Of a stretch of DNA of 64,000 nucleotides, positions 53,138 through 62,800 are shown piece by piece. Under the pieces are notes generated by a model. It was not told the DNA's origin, made no database searches, and worked only from the letters and a program-made list of their open reading frames with translations. This DNA comes from Candidatus Endomicrobiellum agilis (GTDB taxonomy: Bacteria; Elusimicrobiota; Endomicrobiia; Endomicrobiales; Endomicrobiaceae): positions 1 to 64,000 of the forward strand of contig JAIXMX010000001.1 in NCBI GenBank assembly GCA_020328155.1, read 5' to 3'. Positions within the stretch are counted from its first letter, which is position 1; each line of letters opens with the position of its first letter. The translations under genes and the position numbers were made by a program.

Positions 53138-55384
53138 TTATTTATGATCTTTTACTGCTTCGACTAACGAGTCATAGTGCGTTTTGTCGTTTTCTTTTAC
53201 GGCTTCTATTATAATATTAACGATATAAGCACATTCGGATAAATCAAGAAATGCTATTAAGTTAATTGAACCATGACTATGACTATTCATAAATTTTTTT
53301 ACTCTTTCACACTTAATCTTGTCAGGAATCAAAATTTTGATACTTTCCATAATATTTTTATGAGACAAATGTTTAAATTTCAAATATGTCTCAACAAACC
53401 TTCTTAAGACATTAGGCAAGTAATATAAATATTTAAAAGTATCTTTTGGCTCGTTATGAAATTCATTTATCAATGAGAATAAATAAACATATTCAGACTT
53501 ATATTTCTTAATCAGACCATCGCTTTCAGTTAATTTAGATTCGTCAAGATATGAATTTTTTATTCTTTTTATTAAATAATAACTTTGCATTTCTTTTTTG
53601 AATTGTTTTTCATTAAACCAATCGCAAACTAAACTATAAAATTCAATATTATGAGTTGAGATAAATAACTGCTTGCACTTGCATTCGCCAATATATTCAT
53701 TTTTATTGTCTTGCGGATCTCTTTTGCACTCATAAAACATATTTTTTATAAAAGAATAAATATTGAATAAATGATTTGAATCCAAACTTGAGACCGGGTC
53801 GTCAATATAAACTATTGTATCAGCTATATTGTTATCTTGTTCTTCAAGTTTCGCCGCAAAATAGGCAAATGAAATTGCTGTTTTCTCTCCTTCGCTTAAA
53901 TTCTTTGCTGTTTCTGTTCCACGAACCAACTTAAATTTTTTATCATCTGTTGCTTCAATCTTAATATCGTCTTTTTCAAAAAATATTTTTAAGTATTCAT
54001 TTACTTTTTCAGCGCCTTTAGTGCTTTCATCTAACTGTTCTTTTATTTTACTGATTTCTTTTTTTTGTATTGCTATATCTTTCTCAATATTTGTTTGTTC
54101 ATTTTCTAACTGCGTCTGCCTTTCAGAGTACTTTTCATCCTTTTCAAACTCTGCTGCAAAATGCTTTTTCAATTTTTCAATTGCGGCGTCTTTCTCTCTT
54201 TCAAAATTATCTGTTCTATCATTATTTTTGCTTATGATAGCGTTGAAGTCTGCTAAAGCTTTTTCTAATTCCTTTGTGTTATTTACAAACTGAGTAACTT
54301 CTAATTTATCAAAAGGTTTTTCTTGCTTTGTTTTCAAATTGCCAATTAATGAATCTACGGCATTGTTAAAATTGCGAATTTCTTTTTCAAGAACAGGTTT
54401 GGCTTGTTTAAATTCTGGGCGAATATCTGTGTAAAAAGCAATTTCTATTTGCAAAGGATTTAAATTTATTTTAAAGGCATTTAACTCTTTCAACAGTTTT
54501 TCGATATCGTCTTTTAACAGCTCATAATCTTTAGAAAAGTATTCATTTAATTTAGGCAGTAAATCTATCGGCAGCGGATTGCCGCAAAATTCGCAAACTG
54601 TTTTATTCTCATGTAATTTTTTGCCTGTTTCTACCCAATTGCTAATTTGTGGATTTTTAAGTAACTTCTCAATTTTTTTAGAAACTGCCTGCCGGTGTAA
54701 TTTTTCTTCAACTTTTTCTTTTAGTATTTCCAGATTTTCAATATCAATATTAAATGTTATTTGGTCAATACGTGGTTTTTGTTCTGTTGATAACGCTTGT
54801 GTTTTATGTTTATCAATATCATCTGGAATTAAAATATATTTATCAAGATCATTTTTTATCTTTTCAATAGTTCGTTTTAATTTATCTATGTTAAAACTTC
54901 TTCCTAAATTTAGTATATTTGTAATTTCTCTTGCTTTATCTGTAGCCGCTTTATTTTTTTGTTTCTGTTCTTTTTGTAGTTTTTCAAGTTCTTCTTTATC
55001 TTTTGCTGATATTTCTTCTTTTTCTCTTAACTCTGTTTGTAGTTTAATATTTTCTTCGCCTAATATAAGTATAGGTTCAATATTTTCTGCATCCCATTTT
55101 AGGTTTTCTTTTATGAAATCAGAATTGAAAACGCGAATATTTGGTTTTGTTAAAAAATTATTATCGTACTTTGTCTCTGGTGTTTCGAGTTCAAATTCTG
55201 CGGATGGGTAATCAGGATGCTTTTCGCCTTTTTCTAAACATCTAAACACTCTTGAAAGCATAGTTTTGCCTGAATAGTTCCAGCCGTAAATAAGATTAAA
55301 TTCCTTAAATTCCGGGATTGTGACATCATTTTCAAAGTTTTTAAAAACCCCGAAATTTTTTATTTTGTTTATTTTAGTGATCAT
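53138..55384 (-). CDS. AAA ATPase, RloC/PrrC-like anticodon nuclease
   Basis: GWNYSGKTMLSRVFRCLEKG Walker A; LSEGEKTAISFAYFAAKL signature; YIDDPVSSLDSNHL Walker B; mid-coiled-coil CEFCG (CxxC zinc-hook-like); C-terminal RRFVE...SHSHG. Confidence 0.8.
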   Translation of the reverse strand: MITKINKIKNFGVFKNFENDVTIPEFKEFNLIYGWNYSGKTMLSRVFRCLEKGEKHPDYPSAEFELETPETKYDNNFLTKPNIRVFNSDFIKENLKWDAENIEPILILGEENIKLQTELREKEEISAKDKEELEKLQKEQKQKNKAATDKAREITNILNLGRSFNIDKLKRTIEKIKNDLDKYILIPDDIDKHKTQALSTEQKPRIDQITFNIDIENLEILKEKVEEKLHRQAVSKKIEKLLKNPQISNWVETGKKLHENKTVCEFCGNPLPIDLLPKLNEYFSKDYELLKDDIEKLLKELNAFKINLNPLQIEIAFYTDIRPEFKQAKPVLEKEIRNFNNAVDSLIGNLKTKQEKPFDKLEVTQFVNNTKELEKALADFNAIISKNNDRTDNFEREKDAAIEKLKKHFAAEFEKDEKYSERQTQLENEQTNIEKDIAIQKKEISKIKEQLDESTKGAEKVNEYLKIFFEKDDIKIEATDDKKFKLVRGTETAKNLSEGEKTAISFAYFAAKLEEQDNNIADTIVYIDDPVSSLDSNHLFNIYSFIKNMFYECKRDPQDNKNEYIGECKCKQLFISTHNIEFYSLVCDWFNEKQFKKEMQSYYLIKRIKNSYLDESKLTESDGLIKKYKSEYVYLFSLINEFHNEPKDTFKYLYYLPNVLRRFVETYLKFKHLSHKNIMESIKILIPDKIKCERVKKFMNSHSHGSINLIAFLDLSECAYIVNIIIEAVKENDKTHYDSLVEAVKDHK

Positions 55385-55408
55385 TGCTTTTTAGATTTCC
55401 TATATTTA

Positions 55409-58003
55409 CTATTTGCCCCACCAAAGTAAAGGTTTTAACAGTCTTATGAATTCAATCTTTTCAGAATTCGCCATATTTTTGTAATCAGTTTTTATCTCTT
55501 TGCTTTCGCCGTCTAATAATACGCCTGTTTTAGTTATTCTCTTTATAGGTAATCCCTTAAGATTAGATATTGTTTTTGCGAAATCTATGTCTTTGTATAG
55601 TTTGTCAAAATCAACTTCCAAAATTTCGTTTTCTGCGCTTAATACATCGGCAAATTTTTGGTCTGCTTTAAAAATATAAGTTTCAAACGGATTTTTATTA
55701 TCCCACAGATTGGATGGAGTATTATTTGAATACTTCATATTTCTTAGAGTATTTTCGTATTGTTCTAAAGAGTAATACTTAAAAAATTGAGAAACTCCTT
55801 TACCTTTTTCCCTTATTCCATTTTTCCAACAATCAGAAAAAATAATTTTCTTTATTCTCGGAATGATAATAGTATCAATGTGTGCGTCTAATTCAATAAT
55901 AATATATTTTCTATCACCATCGTCTTCTTTATTTGCGTTTATTATAGCCTCTGCTGTAGTTCCAGAGCCGCCAAAATAATCTAAATAAATTCCAGTAGGG
56001 TTAAACATTGAAAGGAATTGCTTTATTGTATTTATACTTTTAGGAGTTTCGAACTTACTGTGTCCTAAAATGTCTTTTAGATATGAACTTCCATATTGGG
56101 GATTTGAGAATATAACATCGTCCCATAGGGTTTTTGGTATTTCTACATCAAAAGATGGCGTATAAATAATATTATTTTTGACAATATAAGTTTCTTTCTC
56201 TTCTTTTACTCTCTCAAATGTTCTATGCCAAACTACTTTTTCACCTCTCTGATTTATAGGTAAAACAAAAGAAAACCCTGACTTTTCATATTTATTTTTC
56301 AGATTTTCTACGAAGACGTCGTTAAAGCAGCGATATTCTCTGTTATAAATTTTGCTATATTCTTCATCTGTTATCATATATATTTTATTATCTTTAATGA
56401 GTATTGGATAATATCTATTTGGTCTTTCTTCTCTTTTCGAGTTTGTTCCGCCTCTTTTCAACGGAAAAGGCTTTTTTTCATTATTTTTTTTAACGGACAA
56501 TTTATCAATGCTTTCTAAATTCTTTGAGTGCAGTACATGGAATTCTATTGTTTTGGAAATTTTATCAGCGACTCTTCCTTGAGGATTGCATTTTGTTACA
56601 ATGGTTGTGATGTAGTTATTTTTGCCGAATACATCATCCTGCAAAGCTGTTAAATATCTTAACTCAATATCGTCAATAGATGTTATATTTATTCCATTGT
56701 CTTTCAGTAACTTCTTAGATAACTCCATTCTATTATGAATAATAGTTAGCCATGATGAGTCCTTATAATTATTAATATATATTATGGGAGATGAATTTGT
56801 ATTGTAAGGCGGGTCGATATAAATACACTGTATTTTTTCTTTGTATTTTTCTTGTAAAGTATTAAGAGCCTGATAGTTCTCGCTGTGTATTAGCCTGCCG
56901 TCTAATGTTTCGTCTAAATTATCAAATAAGTCTAAAATATCTAATTCTAAATTTTTGAAATGTTTTGTGTCTATCGGCAAATATTTATGCGCTTCTGATC
57001 TTTCGGAAAAACTGAAACTATTGTCTATCATTCCTAACTCTCGCCATTCTTTTATCTGCTCTTTGAGGTTTGGATGTTCTGATAATTTGTTTATTATTTC
57101 ATTCGTTAGCTTATCAAGGGTTATAACATAACTGCTGTTTAATACAAATTTAGGCTTGTTCCAAATTCGGACAAGTTCATCCTCAAATTGCGCTATAAAA
57201 CTGATAATTTTTTTAGCAAATACTTTAATTGTTTTTAGTTGATTAAGCCTTTCTTGGTCAAATTTATTTTCTGTGCTTAATAAGATTTGATGTAAGTATA
57301 AATCTAACTGCTCGTTCAAAAACGCGTTGGCGTTTTTATTTATAAAGAAATCCACTTCCGATTGTTTTTTAAATACGGCAAAAGCTTTTTCTAGAACATC
57401 TTCTTTGATTTTAAGCTGTCTGCTTATTTCTGAAATCTTTGTCTTTTTGCCGCTTTCAGAGTAACTAACATTAAAAATGTAGGCTTTTTTGCCGTCTTTT
57501 TCTAGCGTTTTTTCAAAGTCAAAAAACAGATTTTTCTTTTCGTTATTTTGTTTGTTTTTAAGAGTTCCGACATTAAAACGAAAGTTATAAGTCAGCCCAT
57601 CTGATTCGTCCGGTATTTCCGCCGAAATATCTTGAAATAGGATATCACTTTTCACATAGTAAAGCATGCGGCTTTTCCAAAATAAGATTACGTCTTTATT
57701 GTCCGTGTATATCTGCTCATATACTCTTTGCCAATTATTCGTTTTTACAAAATAGACACTTCCGCTTTCAGAAAAGTATTTTTCAAAAAAAGAATACAGT
57801 TTGTCAAAAAATTCTTCTTTAAATGAGTCTTTAATAATACCGCTTTCTTCATTTACATCTTTTTTAAACTGATCAAGAATAAGTTTATAGTAAGAAGATT
57901 TTATTTTTAAGAGATTTATATATCCGCTGTCGCCTTCTATTTTTGCTCCTGTAAAAATATTCTCTAACGCCTGATAAAATTTCGTTTCATTAATATTTTG
58001 CAT
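55409..58003 (-). CDS. mod: type III DNA methyltransferase Mod subunit (beta-class N6-adenine MTase)
   Basis: YIDPPYNTNSSPIIY (DPPY) precedes YLDYFGGSGTTAEAIINANKEDDGDRKYIIIE (FxGxG). Confidence 0.95.
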   Translation of the reverse strand: MQNINETKFYQALENIFTGAKIEGDSGYINLLKIKSSYYKLILDQFKKDVNEESGIIKDSFKEEFFDKLYSFFEKYFSESGSVYFVKTNNWQRVYEQIYTDNKDVILFWKSRMLYYVKSDILFQDISAEIPDESDGLTYNFRFNVGTLKNKQNNEKKNLFFDFEKTLEKDGKKAYIFNVSYSESGKKTKISEISRQLKIKEDVLEKAFAVFKKQSEVDFFINKNANAFLNEQLDLYLHQILLSTENKFDQERLNQLKTIKVFAKKIISFIAQFEDELVRIWNKPKFVLNSSYVITLDKLTNEIINKLSEHPNLKEQIKEWRELGMIDNSFSFSERSEAHKYLPIDTKHFKNLELDILDLFDNLDETLDGRLIHSENYQALNTLQEKYKEKIQCIYIDPPYNTNSSPIIYINNYKDSSWLTIIHNRMELSKKLLKDNGINITSIDDIELRYLTALQDDVFGKNNYITTIVTKCNPQGRVADKISKTIEFHVLHSKNLESIDKLSVKKNNEKKPFPLKRGGTNSKREERPNRYYPILIKDNKIYMITDEEYSKIYNREYRCFNDVFVENLKNKYEKSGFSFVLPINQRGEKVVWHRTFERVKEEKETYIVKNNIIYTPSFDVEIPKTLWDDVIFSNPQYGSSYLKDILGHSKFETPKSINTIKQFLSMFNPTGIYLDYFGGSGTTAEAIINANKEDDGDRKYIIIELDAHIDTIIIPRIKKIIFSDCWKNGIREKGKGVSQFFKYYSLEQYENTLRNMKYSNNTPSNLWDNKNPFETYIFKADQKFADVLSAENEILEVDFDKLYKDIDFAKTISNLKGLPIKRITKTGVLLDGESKEIKTDYKNMANSEKIEFIRLLKPLLWWGK

Positions 58004-58275
58004 CTACTTTCCTCAATTATATACAAAATCCTGACTATAACCCGCTCTAATAAAAATAATTAACGTTCTTTCAACTTTAAATTTGAGAAACTTCTTTTTA
58101 TTGTTTAATAATTCGTTTCAAAGAAAACTCTCCTGAAGGACTTATTTTACATCACTAATTCAAGAAAATAATAAACGAACCTACAATAATGTTGTTTTAC
58201 GTAAATTATGAGATATGAGTTCTTTGTGGAAATTAACAAAACCTATTCCTAACAACAAGCAATTGAACGAATGAT

Positions 58276-58437
58276 AGAGGTATTTAAATCTATGTACTAT
58301 ATATTTTTTTATAATATTCTATAATTTTATTTTAAATTGAACAACTTAGATTATTTTTTGTTTTAAAAGATGTGCGCAGGAATGGTTATTTGAAAATTTA
58401 TTTTGACAATAGACAGACAAGCAATAATGTCAATGTA
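58276..58437 (+). repeat. direct repeat copy A, between mod and the antitoxin
   Basis: Shares with copy B the exact blocks TTTATAATATTCTATAATTTT (58307-58327) and GATTATTTTTTGTTTTAAA (from 58348) with conserved spacing, plus GAGGTAT and TGAAAA.TTTATT...AAGCAAT.AT. Confidence 0.75.
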
Positions 58438-58745
58438 AAGAACATAAAAGGTATTGAACTCTGATAAAAGAACTGTATTTTTAAAATTATTGATTTAATT
58501 TTTTAATAAAGAGTATTTGTTAGTTTATTTTTGCTTGAGAACTGATAGTTCTTCCGTCAAAGATAACGGCTTGTTTGGATTGGCTGTTCTGAATGTGCGG
58601 AATTTTGACGCTAAGTAATAAGTGTTGTATAGAACCTTTCTCAATAAGCAAGCCAATTCTAGTTCGCTTAGAAAATGCACATAATAAAAGATGGACTATT
58701 TTAAATAATATTGTCCAAAGACAAAGATATATTAAGGATATTGAC

Positions 58746-59041
58746 TTAATAAGCCACAGGGATTACATCTAATGTATAGCCTAGCGGTTGCAATATCTTA
58801 AAAAGAGCGTCAATCTGCGGAGCAGTTTTCATATTTCCTAATTTTGCTATAGCTGATTGTTTTACTCCTGTACTATCTGCGAGCTTTTTTTGAGTTAATC
58901 CCTTTTTTCTCTTGTTTCAATAAGTTTGCCTATAAAAGCAACCTCAAAATTTATACGTCTTTTTGCGTCGGATGTAAAAAGTTTTGGATCGCTCCATATA
59001 TAGTTAAGAGTTGTACATTTTATATTATTTATCTTTTTCAT
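58746..59041 (-). pseudogene. HTH antitoxin (HigA/XRE-like), frameshifted
   Basis: MKKINNIKCTTLNYIWSDPKLFTSDAKRRINFEVAFIGKLIETREKRD* then, shifted, GLTQKKLADSTGVKQSAIAKLGNMKTAPQIDALFKILQPLGYTLDVIPVAY*; break in GAGAAAAAAGGGA. Confidence 0.8.
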
Positions 59042-59427
59042 ATTTTTAGTTCTCTCTTTTTAAAAAATCTGTCAGATTGTGTCTCGCTTTTTCTATGTCT
59101 CTTAGCGGTGTTTTTTTTCATTTTCTTAATAAAATGGTGTAGTAAAACGTATATATTTTTTTGCCAATAGAAGAAAAATATTCTATTTTTCAGCGGTCTC
59201 AGCTCCCATAATTTTCCATCAATATGTTTTACTATCGGTGCTTTTGCTCTTGTTCCATATTTTTCCAAGACTTTTACATAAACTATTATTTTTTCAGCAT
59301 TAATTTTGTCGATTTTACTTGTTTCTCCTCTTTTAAATAAATCATAAATATAATCCTTGAGAAATTCTCTTCCATTTTTATCTTTATAAAAGATAATTTC
59401 ATGCATGCTAAATTTATCCCTGTACAT
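59038..59427 (-). CDS. RelE/HigB-type (phage-derived Gp49-like) toxin, C-terminus frameshifted
   Basis: HEIIFYKDKNGREFLKDYIYDL...KAPIVKHIDGKLWELRPLKNRIFFFYWQKNIYVLLHHFIKK; beyond an A8 run the other frame reads KKTPLRDIEKARHNLTDFLKREN, the expected family C-terminus. Confidence 0.8.
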   Translation of the reverse strand: MYRDKFSMHEIIFYKDKNGREFLKDYIYDLFKRGETSKIDKINAEKIIVYVKVLEKYGTRAKAPIVKHIDGKLWELRPLKNRIFFFYWQKNIYVLLHHFIKKMKKNTAKRHRKSETQSDRFFKKRELKI

Positions 59428-59633
59428 ATGGTATATCGTAGCAATACCTTTTAGTATAGAATTGATTACGAAAATAAACGAATAGCAAAGAGAAGTAAGG
59501 ACAGTGTTTATGAGTAAAAATTATTGAGATTAGTAGCAATAATAAGCGTGACGAAGGTATTTAATTGCAACGGTAAGAAAGTTTATAGTGAAAAATAGGA
59601 GAATACAGTTTGGAGGAATTCGAGAAAACTGCT

Positions 59634-59806
59634 GAGGTATTCGGATTTATACTGTTTATTTATGTCTTTATAATATTCTATAATTTTGTATTAAAGTGAT
59701 CATTTTTGATTATTTTTTGTTTTAAAGCATGTGTGTTAAAGTATGTGCATAAATATAATTGATTGAAAAATTTATTCTTATAATCTGATAATAGGTAAGC
59801 AATGAT
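59634..59806 (+). repeat. direct repeat copy B, between toxin and helicase ORF
   Basis: Blocks TTTATAATATTCTATAATTTT (59667-59687) and GATTATTTTTTGTTTTAAA (from 59708); same orientation and 41-nt spacing as copy A. Confidence 0.75.
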
Positions 59807-62800
59807 AGCTATTATATTTCATCAATTTTTACAAATCCAGAACAAGAAGATTACTTTATAATAAAATACCCTGATAATCTGCCTCCGCTGAAATATCCAA
59901 GTGAATTATCGGGGTTCATTATAGATTATCCTGATAATCCACATTTAATAAAAGAGGAAAACCCTAATAATGATACTATTATTACTCAAAGCAATAATGA
60001 CAGAGAAAAAATTTGGCAAGAATTTTTGCCTAAATTGCAAGCATGGAAAAAAGAGAAGCAAGATAGATTATTAATTGAGAGACTTTTTAATGATTTATAT
60101 AACCTCTCTATGCATAGAGATGAAAACTATGAGTTTATATTAGGACATGGGATAATGGCATGGAAAATATCTAAACAAATATCATTAAATCACCCTTTAG
60201 TAAGCATGGAGTTAAATGTTGGTTACGATTCTGAATCGAAAACAATTAGGATAAGTGCTGTTGATGGGAAAAGCTTTGTATTGGAAGATTTGGTTATTCA
60301 AAATTATGTCACAAATATATTGGAAATAAAAAACTTATTTTATAGTTTTGATTACGACATAGCTGAGAAAAGTTCATATATAAATTTTTTTGGACGTATT
60401 GTCAATATGTTTAGAGACCCAACAAATGGAAATATTGCTAATGCGAAATTAGTTGAGGATAAGCAAATAGACCCGTGTGAAATTGATCATGACTTAAAAT
60501 TAATTGATACATGGGGAATTTTTTATAGAAAAAGAAGACAAAGTGCAGAAATAAAAGATTCAGAAAACTACATCGAAAAGTTTAAAAGCGGCAATAAAAG
60601 CGATGATGGGAACAATGTAGGTGTTTTGAAAACTTTTTTACAGAAAGCATCAAATACTCGCAAAACCGCCGGAAAGCCACTAATTAGCGTAACACAGTTA
60701 CTGCAAAAACATGGCTTAGTACGCGATACCTATCCAGACAACAAATTTCTGCGGACTGCGGCAAATAGAGGCACAAAAATCCACGCTAATATTGCGAAAT
60801 GGGTGAACGGGATTGATGAGAAAGAGCCGGATGTTGATAGCTACTGTGCGGCGATTAAAAATGCGTTAAAAGATAAAATGGCCGACACTCATAAGTTCGC
60901 CGAATGGAGATTATGTGACGATATGATAGTTGGCACGGCTGATTTAATTTACGTCGATAAACAAGATGGCAAATGCATAATGGCAGATATCAAAACTGTG
61001 AAAAAGTCTGAGAAAAAGTCTGATTATCGGAGCGCAGCGTGGCAACTTAGCCTCTATAAGTATCTGTTTAATTTAAATGCGATTCCGTTAGGTCTAAAGC
61101 CTATTGATAAGCTTGAGGTGATAAGATTATATCCCGATGTCGATGGCATGCATTGCGAGCTAACAGATGTTTCAAGTTACGTGTCTGAGATAGATGTTAT
61201 GGAATTGCTGCGCGCTGAAAGAGAAGGCAGACAATGGACTGGAAATAAAATAACTGTAGCGAACGATGAACGTAAGCTAATTAATCTAGCAACGCGTACT
61301 GTGGATAATTTTTATCCTAGATCATATACTGAAATAGAGGTATTGCAAAATGATAAAATTTTGTTTCCTCTTCCTTTTAATGATGAACAGGTTAATATTC
61401 TAACAAAGTTAGAAGTTTCTGATAGCGTAATTGTTCAAGGACCGCCTGGCACAGGGAAAAGCCATACAATAGCTAATTTGATTTCACACTTTTTAGCTAT
61501 GGGCGATAGAGTTTTGGTGACTAGTCAAAAAGATCAAGCTTTAGACGTGTTACTTACAAAAATTCCTGAAGAGCTTAGAAATTTTTGTATACCGATTTTA
61601 TCGTCAGTTCCAGATGCCAAAAAAAAGATGAATAGTGTATTCTGTGGAATTACAGAAGCAATTAATTATCCTTCGCATGATTTAGCAAAAGACATTGAAG
61701 TCCTCAATTGTGAAATAAATGATGCAAAGAATAAGTTAATTGAAATGCAAGATAATATAAAAAAAGCTTCTAAAGGACAGCTAACTAAAATTAAACTTAA
61801 TGATGACAGCTATTTGCCAATGGTTGTTGCGCAAAAGCTTAAGGATGAGACAGATAAACATTCATGGCTTAAGGATAAGGTCGCGTATAACGTCGAGTAT
61901 GTCAGGGACAATATGGGCAATGATGTAAGTGTAGTAACACCTATACTTCCATTGGATAAATCTGAATTGAAGCGTTTGTCAGATTTGTCAGAACAGTTAA
62001 GAGGTTATTTAGATGATTTAAAAATAAAGAGACCTCAAATAAAATCTTTGATTACTCCTAAAGAATTTGAAGAATTATCAAGTAATTTATTGAAAATAAG
62101 AGATTTAGGTTCTCGATTGAATTCATTTAGTCCTGATTTAGTTATAAAAAGTTCAAAAATTGAAGATTTGGCTTCTTTTGCTACTTTATTAAGGAATAGA
62201 TTGGACAATGATAAGAACATAATATTAGAATGGCAAGAAAAGTTGTTGAAGATTATAAGTGATAAGAGAGAGCAAAAACAACTGCAAAGTATATTCTCAA
62301 AACTTTTAGAACAGAAAAGTAAGTTAGAAGAATTGAGAGGCAAATATGATTCCTTTAAGGATGTTATAATTAAAACTTCATTTGCGACTACAGAATTGAA
62401 AATTTTTTTATTTAAACAATTGGAAAAAGTTAGAGATAATAAGAATATTTATAGTTTTTTTAACAAAATATTTATGTCAAAACGAGAGAAAATGACTCTG
62501 AATAATATTTCAGTAGACGGCATAAAAGAGTTAGAAACAGAAAGCGACTGGCGTCAAACTATAGATTACATTGAAATGTTAGAACAATTGAATAATTTAT
62601 GTGTAACATGGAATAAGATAGCTAACAAATATTCTTTGCCGATTATAAATATTATAAATACGCCAAATACTGATAGAAATAAGTTTAAAGAATTTGAAGA
62701 TAGCTGTAAGGAAATATTACTGTCAATTTCATATATGGAAGCTGTATTACGAAATAAAAAGATACATGAGAAAATTAAAACTTTTTCAGGAAATATTTTA

